Origin: Chloroflexota bacterium | GTDB lineage: Bacteria; Chloroflexota; Limnocylindria; Limnocylindrales; CSP1-4 | Assembly: GCA_013694835.1 (NCBI GenBank) | Contig: JACDBP010000118.1 | Location: 1 to 7,714 of the forward strand | Direction: 5' to 3' | DNA: 7,714 bases | Part shown: positions 1-7,222 of the stretch, one piece after another | Position numbering within the stretch: position 1 is the first letter of the stretch | How the letters are laid out: each line of letters starts with the position of its first letter | The notes under the pieces: model-generated | Database searches by the model: none | What the model saw: only the letters and a program-made list of their open reading frames with translations | Told to the model about the DNA's origin: nothing | Translations under genes and position numbers: made by a program

Positions 1-1
1 G

Positions 2-460
2 GCGGCAGCCGCCGGTCTCGCAACGATCCTCAGCGCATCGCCGGACCTGTTGGCGATCATCCGCTGGCTCGGCGCCGGATACCTTGCCTGGATCGGCATC
101 AGGGCGCTCGTCAGGGCAGGTGCTCCCGTGACCCCGGCGACGGACGGCCACCGGCCGCCGCGCGGACCCTGGACCGGGTCCTTCCGCATGGGGCTCATCA
201 GCAACCTGCTCCATCCCGGCCAGGCCGTGTTCTACACGAGCATGCTGCCGCAGTTCATCGACCCGACCGGGGATACCACGCTCCAGGCGTTGCGACTCGG
301 CACCATCTTCGCTGCCATCGTCCTGACCTGGTTCTCGATCTACGCCGTCGTTGCCGGGACGCTGCGCCCGCAGCGCTGGGTCAGCATCGCCCCGGCGCTC
401 ACCCGGCTCACCGGTTTGGTGCTCATCGGCTTCGCGGTCCGGCTGGCGGCCAGGCTGTGA
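2..460 (+). CDS. LysE/RhtB-family amino acid exporter, C-terminal part
   Basis: The open frame enters from the window edge and ends at TGA 458-460, so the start and roughly the first 55 residues of a normal ~205-residue protein are missing; the TTG at 50 is internal. About 152 residues are visible. Early on there is the family-typical stretch LGAGYLAWIGIRAL, followed by a basic loop, then the conserved segment around FRMGLISNLLHPGQAVFYTSMLPQF, in which N-x-x-P-G-x-x-x-F is characteristic of LysE/RhtB proteins. Two further hydrophobic segments close the protein, about residues 88-110 and 130-150 of the visible part. Members are inner-membrane proteins that export amino acids or related small molecules; the substrate cannot be read here. 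The stop overlaps the GTG start of the MarR gene, which suggests translational coupling and that the regulator may control this exporter. The family call is secure and the substrate is unknown. Confidence 0.88.
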   Translation, partial: AAAAGLATILSASPDLLAIIRWLGAGYLAWIGIRALVRAGAPVTPATDGHRPPRGPWTGSFRMGLISNLLHPGQAVFYTSMLPQFIDPTGDTTLQALRLGTIFAAIVLTWFSIYAVVAGTLRPQRWVSIAPALTRLTGLVLIGFAVRLAARL

Positions 461-906
461 GCCACCTGAGCGACCTCGAACTCGAGGCGTGGCAGGCTCT
501 CCTCCACGCCCACGAGTCGATCACCAGGCGCCTCGATGCCGAGCTGCGCGACGAGCACGACATCGGTCTGGGTGACTACGACGTCCTGCTGCGACTGGCC
601 CGGGCGCCGGATCGCCGGCTCAGGATGACGGACCTCGCGCAGCGAGCGATGCTCTCACCGAGCAGCCTCACCCGGGTCGTGGATCGGCTGGTGGAGCGGC
701 GGTTGGTGGCCCGTGACCGCAGCTCCGCCGACAACCGCGTCGTGCACGCCTCGCTGACCGACGCCGGCCGCAAACGCGTTCGTGCCGCGGCACGAACTCA
801 CCTGCGCGGCATCCGCGAGCATTTCACGAGCCTCCTCACCGACGAGCAGCTTCGTCACGTCGCTGCCGGCCTGCAGGTCGTGACGGGACCCCACGAGCCG
901 CACTGA
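457..906 (+). CDS. MarR-family winged-helix transcriptional regulator
   Basis: A 149-residue protein, the usual length for MarR. The GTG start at 457 overlaps the preceding TGA as GTGA, so translation probably re-initiates from the exporter gene. Residues 8-50 form the N-terminal dimerisation helices, ending in a YDVLLRLARAP segment. Residues 55-105 are the winged helix-turn-helix: MTDLAQRAMLSPSSLTRVVDRLV covers the two helices and DRSSADNRVVHASLTDAGR gives the wing with the family signature D-x-R-x-x-x-x-x-L-T (D92, R94, L100, T101). The C-terminal helices (110-142) complete the dimer interface. MarR proteins are usually repressors released by small phenolic or other ligands. Here the natural candidate target is the promoter of its own exporter operon, which lies outside the window. 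It is the only intact regulator in the window, so it could also act on the aromatic operon to the right, but nothing in the sequence shows this. Confidence 0.93.
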   Translation: MSHLSDLELEAWQALLHAHESITRRLDAELRDEHDIGLGDYDVLLRLARAPDRRLRMTDLAQRAMLSPSSLTRVVDRLVERRLVARDRSSADNRVVHASLTDAGRKRVRAAARTHLRGIREHFTSLLTDEQLRHVAAGLQVVTGPHEPH

Positions 907-912
907 CGACTC

Positions 913-939
913 GCAGGCGACCGCCGCACCTCAGCCTGC
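913..939. terminator. possible stem-loop between convergent gene ends
   Basis: GCAGGC (913-918) and GCCTGC (934-939) form a 6-bp inverted repeat around a 15-base loop, just after the MarR stop and overlapping the last codons of the minus-strand TetR stump. There is no T-run on either side, so intrinsic termination is only a guess. The position between convergent gene ends is its main support. Confidence 0.22.
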
Positions 940-1074
940 CGGGGCCGTCCAGTCACGAGAGGAGCGTGCGGCCAGCCCCTCGAGCAGCAGCGCCAGACCG
1001 AACTCGAACCGCTCGGGACCGCTCGGGGCGGTCAGCTCGTCGGCGTGCTGCGACGTGAGCGGAAAGCGGTCGCT
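931..1074 (-). pseudogene. C-terminal stump of a TetR-family regulator
   Basis: On the minus strand, ending at a TGA (931-933), about 47 residues read SDRFPLTSQHADELTAP, then ERFEFGLALLLEGLAAR and a short tail. The pattern DRFP...A-x-x-L...RFEFGL-x-x-L-L-x-G-L is the typical C-terminus of a TetR-family ligand-binding domain (TetR_C subclass common in actinobacteria). No helix-turn-helix domain and none of the ~140 preceding residues can be found in any minus-strand frame. The same frame continues upstream to a GTG at 1191, but that stretch is low-complexity S/R/P/T sequence without family resemblance and lies opposite the oxidoreductase stump. The gene therefore looks truncated at its 5' end and non-functional. 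The family is inferred from motif memory only. It could alternatively be a chance frame, but the run of family residues up to the stop makes that unlikely. Confidence 0.6.
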
Positions 1075-1117
1075 CGGCATCGGTGGCGAGGCGCTCGAGG
1101 TCTCGGTGCGGCTCGTC

Positions 1118-1351
1118 GCGGATCGCACGCGGATCGGCACGACGACCGATCGCGCGTCCGCCGGTAGGCTCGGCGTGCGAGTGATGGGCACGCTTCGATC
1201 ATCCTCGCGGCTCCTGGAGCTGGCCGACCTGTACTCGAGCGGCCACCTACAGATCCCGATCTGGAAGTCGTTCCCGCTGACGTCCGGTCCCGCTGCACAT
1301 CGCGAGGTGGAGACCGGCCACGTTCGGGGAAAGGTCGTCCTGGAAGTGTGA
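1118..1351 (+). pseudogene. C-terminal stump of a zinc-binding dehydrogenase / quinone oxidoreductase (MDR superfamily)
   Basis: The plus-strand frame ending at TGA 1349-1351 carries LLELADLYSSGHLQIPIWKS, then FPLTSGPAAHREVETGHVRG and KVVLEV. This is the classic C-terminal signature of MDR-superfamily NADP-dependent quinone oxidoreductases: L-x-x-L-x-x-G-x-L, a (F/Y)PL element, AH-x-x-x-E-x-GHVRGK-(I/V)-VL. The confident part begins near 1184. The preceding ADRTRIGTTTDRASAGRLGV (from 1118) weakly resembles the adjoining part of the nucleotide-binding domain. The N-terminal catalytic domain and the GxGxxG Rossmann motif, some 230-250 residues, are missing. The in-frame GTG at 1055 lies inside the opposing TetR stump and is not a credible start. 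No promoter or ribosome binding site was found for it. I read it as a gene remnant left by a deletion. Confidence 0.75.
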
Positions 1352-1385
1352 TCCCGTGGCCGTGGTTGAAGACTCCCGCGAGCGG

Positions 1386-1414
1386 TTGACCCACTGCCCT
1401 TCGGGCGCTATGTT
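1386..1414 (+). promoter_or_regulatory. sigma-70-type promoter of the DUF1059 gene
   Basis: TTGACC (1386-1391) and TATGTT (1409-1414) are separated by exactly 17 bases and match the -35 and -10 consensus at five and four positions. Transcription would start near 1421, giving a leader of about 30 bases before the ATG at 1452. It lies just past the oxidoreductase stump, so the small gene has its own promoter. Confidence 0.55.
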
Positions 1415-1439
1415 CTGGGCCGTGGAAGTTCATTCTGTA

Positions 1440-1447
1440 GGGAGGAA
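1440..1447 (+). promoter_or_regulatory. ribosome binding site that fixes the DUF1059 start
   Basis: GGGAGGAA lies 4-6 bases before the ATG at 1452 and is the strongest Shine-Dalgarno match in the window. It decides for this ATG over the GTG at 1356, which lies upstream of the promoter. Confidence 0.7.
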
Positions 1448-1451
1448 CCCG

Positions 1452-1619
1452 ATGACCAGGATCATCACCTGCGCGTGCGGGCATGACGTCAGCGGAGCGG
1501 ACGACGAAGAGCTGGTCAGCGGCCTTCGCCAGCACCTCACCGATGACCACCCCGAGATGAACGTACCCGACGAGGCCCTCCAGGCCCAGGTTTCGGCGCA
1601 GGCGCGCGACACCGACTGA
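1452..1619 (+). CDS. DUF1059 family small protein
   Basis: A 55-residue protein beginning MTRIITCACGHDVSGADDEE and continuing with LVSGLRQHLTDDHPEMN. It matches the DUF1059 pattern: an N-terminal C-x-C-G element (C8, C10, G11, here with H12), an acidic patch 'GADDEELV', then a helix with H25 and the H-P-E-M segment (H31) followed by a short tail. The Cys/His pairs suggest a small metal-binding fold, but no function is established for the family. A longer frame from GTG 1356 is rejected because a good promoter (1386-1414) and ribosome binding site (1440-1447) lie between it and this ATG. The gene stands alone and converges on pepN, with 22 bases between the two stop codons. The family call is good and the role unknown. 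Confidence 0.85.
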   Translation: MTRIITCACGHDVSGADDEELVSGLRQHLTDDHPEMNVPDEALQAQVSAQARDTD

Positions 1620-1624
1620 CATCC

Positions 1625-1641
1625 GGCCGGAAACGGCCCGC

Positions 1642-1650
<9 letters not shown>
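1625..1650. terminator. tandem GC hairpins between convergent DUF1059 and pepN
   Basis: GGCCG-GAAA-CGGCC (1625-1638) is a perfect 5-bp stem closed by a GNRA-type tetraloop on the plus strand. CCCGC-TCAG-GCGGG (1637-1650) is a second perfect 5-bp stem sharing two bases with the first and including the pepN stop codon. Their place between two convergent genes suggests a shared bidirectional terminator, although neither is followed by a T-run. They could also be 3'-end stabilisers. Confidence 0.4.
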
Positions 1651-4182
<2,532 letters not shown>

Positions 4183-4189
4183 GCCGTGC

Positions 4190-4702
4190 TCAACCCGGCT
4201 GGCGCAGAAGGTCGTCGAGCTGGCGCGCGTGCTCCTCCAGGTGTGTCACGAGGAAGCGGTCGATGAACTCGAGGAGGGACCGCTCGCCACGCGTCGCGTG
4301 CACGGCCCGGCGCTCCCCTTCCCGCGGCGTGAGCTGGCCCAGCCGAAGGACGAGACGGTCGAGGCCCGCCTCGATGCGGGCGAGCAGCTCATGCGCCGGC
4401 AGGCTGCGGTCGCGGGCGATGACGCCGATCCGCAGCGGGTCCTCTGCCGTGCGCCCGAACCGCGGCAAAGGAGCGCTCTCGGGGATGGCCAGGACCCGTT
4501 CCAGCTCGCCCTGCCAGAACGGCACCATCTCGGCGACATGGGCGAGGACCTCCGGCGGCCCCCACGTGGCCTCCGGCCCGACACCGATGTCCGGGCTCAA
4601 CCGCCACGGTTCACCTCTGACCACCGCGGGACCGAGCGCCCGGATGCGCCTGCGTGCTGCATCCAGTCGCGCGATGGGATCATGAAGATCGCCATCCGTC
4701 AT
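4190..4702 (-). CDS. DinB/YfiT-like putative metal enzyme, candidate maleylpyruvate isomerase
   Basis: A 170-residue protein. The chosen ATG (4702) overlaps the TGA of the upstream hydrolase gene as ATGA. The frame stays open further upstream, but only across the hydrolase gene, so a longer start is rejected. The sequence has the DinB four-helix pattern: TWGPPEVLAHVAEMVPFWQG early on gives H55 after the typical W-(S/G)-P-x-E-x-x-x-H turn, and FLVTHLEEHARQLDDLL gives H154 and H158 in an HxxxH pair. These three are the expected metal triad. DinB-fold proteins include thiol-dependent transferases and isomerases. The mycothiol-dependent maleylpyruvate isomerase of Corynebacterium has such a domain with, as I recall, His/Glu/His ligands in the same arrangement. 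Its position after a gentisate-dioxygenase-like gene and an FAH-family gene makes an isomerase role attractive. It lacks the C-terminal domain of the known enzyme, so this is inference; another DinB function remains possible. Confidence 0.8.
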   Translation of the reverse strand: MTDGDLHDPIARLDAARRRIRALGPAVVRGEPWRLSPDIGVGPEATWGPPEVLAHVAEMVPFWQGELERVLAIPESAPLPRFGRTAEDPLRIGVIARDRSLPAHELLARIEAGLDRLVLRLGQLTPREGERRAVHATRGERSLLEFIDRFLVTHLEEHARQLDDLLRQPG

Positions 4703-5592
4703 GGCTGCGTGCCCGACGCGCCGCCCTGCAGTCCCGAGACGGATCCGCCCAAACGTTCGGCCTCGCAGCGATTGACGAGCTCGCCGAGACCTTCGATGGC
4801 CACCCGGACCACCTGACCCGGCCGCAGGTAGACCGGCGGCTCGCGTCCAGCCCCCACTCCGGCCGGCGTACCGGTCAGGATCACGTCGCCGGGCTCGAGG
4901 GTCATGAACGTGCTGATGTAGGCGATCGAGCGAGCGGGACCGAACAGGAGGTCGCCCGTGCGGGCGAGCTGCATGACCTCGCCGTCGACCTCGGTCCGGA
5001 TCTCGAGGTCGGGCGCCAGCGGATCCCCCGGCAGCTCGTCCGGTGTGACGAGGGCGGGGCCCAGCGGCGTCGACGCTTCGAACGACTTGCCCTGGAGCCA
5101 CTGCAGCGTCCGGTTCTGCCAGTCGCGCATCGAGGTGTCATTCGCGACGGTGTACCCGGCGATGGCGCGGCCGGCATCCTCGGGCGATACCCGCCGGACG
5201 CGAGCACCGATGACGATCGCGAGCTCGGCCTCCCAGTCAACGGCCACCGACTCCGGCGGCAGCGGGATCGGGTCGGCCGGGCCGGTCAAGGCGACGGCGT
5301 ACTTCGCGAACAGCGTCGGGTGCTCGGGCAGCACGCGGCCCATCTCGACGATGTGGCTGACGTAGTTGAGGCCCAGGCAGATGATCTTGGCGGGCGAGGG
5401 GATCACGGGCGCCAGCGCCACGTCGTGGAGCCGTCGCTCCAAGCCGCCGACCGTGGCTTTCGCCCGCGTCGCCCAGTCGCCGCCCGACCGGAGCAGCTCG
5501 CCGACATCGGCGAACGGCAGCTCCGTGACCGTGTCGCCGTCCAGTCTGGCCGCCCGGGTACCCCCTTGGGCGCGCAGCGTGACCAGGCGCAC
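4699..5592 (-). CDS. fumarylacetoacetate hydrolase family protein, probable fumarylpyruvate/acylpyruvate hydrolase
   Basis: A 297-residue protein with a GTG start at 5592 (MRLVTLR, the common opening of this family), 8 bases after a GGAG. A small N-terminal domain (1-65) is followed by the FAH catalytic domain. Visible signatures are GLNYVSHIVEMG with the lid His/Glu pair H80/E83; VDWEAELAIVIG with metal ligands E121 and E123; GYTVANDTSMRDWQ with the third ligand D152; GKSFEASTPLGP with the catalytic lysine K169; and PGDVILTGTPAGVG (234-247). All residues needed for activity are present. Family members cleave C-C bonds of acylpyruvates or act as decarboxylase/isomerases of homoprotocatechuate products. 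With a gentisate-dioxygenase-like gene 32 bases upstream, hydrolysis of fumarylpyruvate (or directly of maleylpyruvate) to fumarate/maleate and pyruvate fits best. It overlaps the DinB-fold gene by 4 bases. The family is certain and the exact substrate inferred. Confidence 0.93.
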   Translation of the reverse strand: MRLVTLRAQGGTRAARLDGDTVTELPFADVGELLRSGGDWATRAKATVGGLERRLHDVALAPVIPSPAKIICLGLNYVSHIVEMGRVLPEHPTLFAKYAVALTGPADPIPLPPESVAVDWEAELAIVIGARVRRVSPEDAGRAIAGYTVANDTSMRDWQNRTLQWLQGKSFEASTPLGPALVTPDELPGDPLAPDLEIRTEVDGEVMQLARTGDLLFGPARSIAYISTFMTLEPGDVILTGTPAGVGAGREPPVYLRPGQVVRVAIEGLGELVNRCEAERLGGSVSGLQGGASGTQP

Positions 5593-5624
5593 GCGTCAGG
5601 CTCCGCCGGGTCCGTGGATGCCGC

Positions 5625-6722
5625 TCAGGCGTCGCCCTTGGCCGAGAAGACCCGGTGGACGACCTGCGCCTGATCGAAGAGCTCGTCACGGAACAGGTGG
5701 AGCGCTTCCAGGATCGGCCGGTCGCTGATCGCGAACAGGTCGGAGCGCTCGATCGCTTCGTGCTCCAGGGTCGACCACGACGGCACGACGAACATGTCGC
5801 CCTGGCTCCAGTCGAACCGCTGACCGTCGATGATCGACGATCCGGCACCCCGGAACACGACGTAGACGGAGCTGCCGACCTTGCGATACGGCCGGCTGCG
5901 GCGGCCGGGAACGAGGCGATGCATCTCGCAAGCCATCGTCGGGAGTGCGGGGCCGCCGTTCACCGGGTGCGTGTAGCTGATCGTTACGAGGGGGCCTGGG
6001 CGCTCGGCGAGCAGAGCATCGAGCGCAGCATCAGTGTCGGCCCAGCGGTAGACCAGCAGCGGCGAGGCATGGCCGTTCACCGTGGGGTCCATGCCGGCCG
6101 GCACGAGTGCGCGGCCGCCCCAGATCCGCTCCGAGATCCCGTGACCGAGCACCGGTTGCAGCTCGTCCGGCTCGTACGGTTGGAAGAAGACGGCGTCCAG
6201 GGCGTTGACCGTCGGCAGGTCGAGGCCATCGAACCAGATCATCGGCTGGTCGCTCGCGTTGTTGTGATCGTGCCAGCACCAGCTGGGGGTGAGGACCAGA
6301 TCGCCGGCCCGCATGTCGCATGCATCGCCGTTGACCGTCGTCCAGACCCCTTCGCCCTCCATCACGAACCGGATCGCCGCCGGCGTGTGGCGATGCCCGG
6401 GAGCGGACTCGCGCGGGCCCAGGTACTGGACCGCCCCCCACAGCGTCGAGGACGCGAACGGCGCACCCTGAAGCCCTGGATTCGCCAGGGACAGCACGCG
6501 ACGGTCACCGCCCCGCTCGATGGTGATCAGCTCCCCCGCCATCTCGGCCAGCCGCCGAAGGGTCGACCAGCGCCACAGATAGGGGATGGTCGACGGCACG
6601 GGTGCCGAACGCATGAGCTGACCCGAGACCTGCCAGAGCGGGACGAGGTCGTTGCCCTCGAGCTCAGCGTAGAAGCGGTCCAGGCGTTCCTCGAGCGTTG
6701 GCGTCGAGATCTCGGTGGTCAT
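5625..6722 (-). CDS. bicupin gentisate 1,2-dioxygenase-like ring-cleavage dioxygenase
   Basis: A 365-residue protein, the usual size for gentisate/salicylate/1-hydroxy-2-naphthoate 1,2-dioxygenases, which use Fe(II) and O2 to open the ring between the carboxyl- and hydroxyl-bearing carbons. The first cupin holds the iron site: H110 and H112 in APGHRHTPAAIRFVMEGEG and H151 in LTPSWCWHDHNN. The 39-residue gap between H112 and H151 equals that in characterised salicylate dioxygenases, as I recall them. The second cupin (about 260-345) has MHRLVPGRRSRPYRKVGSS where metal histidines would sit, so it is probably metal-free. A longer frame upstream to 6956 is rejected: ATG 6722 (MTTEISTPTLEERLDRFYAE) has AAGGAG 8 bases before it and begins exactly where family similarity starts. 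First gene of the minus-strand operon. Gentisate is the likely substrate given the FAH-family partner, but salicylates or aminosalicylates cannot be excluded. Confidence 0.9.
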   Translation of the reverse strand: MTTEISTPTLEERLDRFYAELEGNDLVPLWQVSGQLMRSAPVPSTIPYLWRWSTLRRLAEMAGELITIERGGDRRVLSLANPGLQGAPFASSTLWGAVQYLGPRESAPGHRHTPAAIRFVMEGEGVWTTVNGDACDMRAGDLVLTPSWCWHDHNNASDQPMIWFDGLDLPTVNALDAVFFQPYEPDELQPVLGHGISERIWGGRALVPAGMDPTVNGHASPLLVYRWADTDAALDALLAERPGPLVTISYTHPVNGGPALPTMACEMHRLVPGRRSRPYRKVGSSVYVVFRGAGSSIIDGQRFDWSQGDMFVVPSWSTLEHEAIERSDLFAISDRPILEALHLFRDELFDQAQVVHRVFSAKGDA

Positions 6723-6730
6723 GCGGGCGT

Positions 6731-6736
6731 CTCCTT
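6731..6736 (-). promoter_or_regulatory. ribosome binding site of the dioxygenase gene
   Basis: AAGGAG on the minus strand, 8 bases before ATG 6722. It supports that start over the in-frame upstream codons. Confidence 0.7.
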
Positions 6737-6738
6737 GC

Positions 6739-6817
6739 GGAATGCGGTTCCATTCTACAGAACGACCCGCCCCTTCAACCACACTCGCGGCGGCCGTTCT
6801 GACAGAATGACATTCTG
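6739..6817. promoter_or_regulatory. divergent operator region with repeated CATTCT/AGAACG half-sites
   Basis: The intergenic region between the divergent dioxygenase and SnoaL genes repeats one word family. CATTCT-AC-AGAACG lies at 6751-6764 and CGTTCT-GAC-AGAATG at 6795-6809; the second is the first inverted, plus one extra base in the middle. A further CATTCT at 6811-6816 makes CAGAAT-GAC-ATTCTG (6803-6817), a perfect 6-3-6 inverted repeat. GGAATG at 6739-6744 pairs with the CATTC of the first site. The two main sites are centred about 45 bases apart, close to four helical turns. This arrangement suits a dimeric regulator such as an IclR, MarR or GntR member acting on both directions. No regulator gene for it is adjacent in the window. 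Confidence 0.55.
6752..6778 (-). promoter_or_regulatory. probable promoter of the dioxygenase operon
   Basis: On the minus strand TTGAAG (6778-6773) is followed after 15 bases by TAGAAT (6757-6752), a 5/6 match to the -10 consensus. The spacing is short for sigma-70 (GTTGAA one base further out gives 16). The predicted start near 6745 would leave about a 23-base leader containing the ribosome binding site. The -10 box lies inside a palindromic half-site pair, which would allow repression by occlusion. Confidence 0.45.
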
Positions 6818-6854
6818 CTGTCGGTGCCCACGAGACGGATGGGAGACATCCAGC

Positions 6855-7214
6855 GTGAAGACCCCCCGAGAGGTCGCGGAGTCCTACTGGGCTGCCGAGT
6901 GCCGGCGAGACCTGGATGCCGTGCTCGACCACTACCACGAGGATGCGATCGTCCATCCGCCATCAGGCCCACCGTTCATCGGTCGGACCGGCATCGCGGA
7001 CTTCTACCGCGATGAGATGCGGGACTATCCCGGGCTGGAAGTGGACATCGTCCACGAGGTCCGCGACGGCGACGAGGCGGCCCTCGAGTGGGAGGCAGTG
7101 CTCGTCGATCAGGAGGGCGTTCGCCACGCCTTCCGCGGCGTCAACGTCGTGCGCGTGCGCGAGGATCGGTTCGAGTGGGTCCGCGCGTATTACGACCCCA
7201 CGGCGGTCGGCTGA
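6855..7214 (+). CDS. SnoaL-like / NTF2-fold protein
   Basis: A 119-residue protein of the small alpha+beta-barrel SnoaL/ketosteroid-isomerase-like type. Residues 4-20 (PREVAESYWAAECRRDLDAV) form the first helices, LDHYHEDAIVHPPSGPPFIG is the characteristic pocket loop with G43 before the I-x-x-F-Y helix, and the sheet ends in VNVVRVREDRFEWVRAYYDP, where the final YYDP is common in the family. Such proteins are isomerases, cyclases, hydrolases or ligand-binding partners. The substrate cannot be deduced, but the hydrophobic/acidic pocket and location suggest an aromatic-related small molecule. GTG 6855 is preferred (GGGAG at 6841-6845, 9 bases upstream). The frame is open far upstream, but only antisense to the dioxygenase, and ATG 6807 lies inside the operator palindrome. 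It is followed 8 bases later by the aminotransferase gene, so the two are likely co-transcribed. Confidence 0.85.
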   Translation: MKTPREVAESYWAAECRRDLDAVLDHYHEDAIVHPPSGPPFIGRTGIADFYRDEMRDYPGLEVDIVHEVRDGDEAALEWEAVLVDQEGVRHAFRGVNVVRVREDRFEWVRAYYDPTAVG

Positions 7215-7222
7215 GCCGGACG

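Noticed and set aside
1055..1351. Intact 98-residue protein starting at GTG 1055
   Set aside because: The start lies within the TetR stump, lacks a ribosome binding site, and the product is only the tail of an oxidoreductase without catalytic or cofactor domains. It is treated as a remnant.
4703..5101. Upstream extension of the DinB-fold frame to 303 residues
   Set aside because: The extension overlaps the FAH-family gene in another frame on the same strand and is low-complexity R/G/P-rich. The ATGA overlap at 4699-4702 gives a natural start.
4654..5673. A 339-codon plus-strand frame opposite the FAH-family gene
   Set aside because: The minus-strand product has every FAH catalytic residue. 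The plus-strand frame has no motifs and is biased to R/D/H/G.
5655..6854. Long plus-strand open frame running into the SnoaL gene, apparently a 519-residue protein
   Set aside because: The first 400 codons are exactly antisense to the dioxygenase gene, whose Fe ligands and family motifs are clear. The frame stays open because of GC-rich codon bias; the SnoaL domain starts at 6855.
6723..6956. N-terminal extension of the dioxygenase frame to a start at 6956
   Set aside because: It would run through the palindromic operator and promoter region and antisense to the SnoaL gene. AAGGAG before ATG 6722 and the family-typical N-terminus support the shorter protein.
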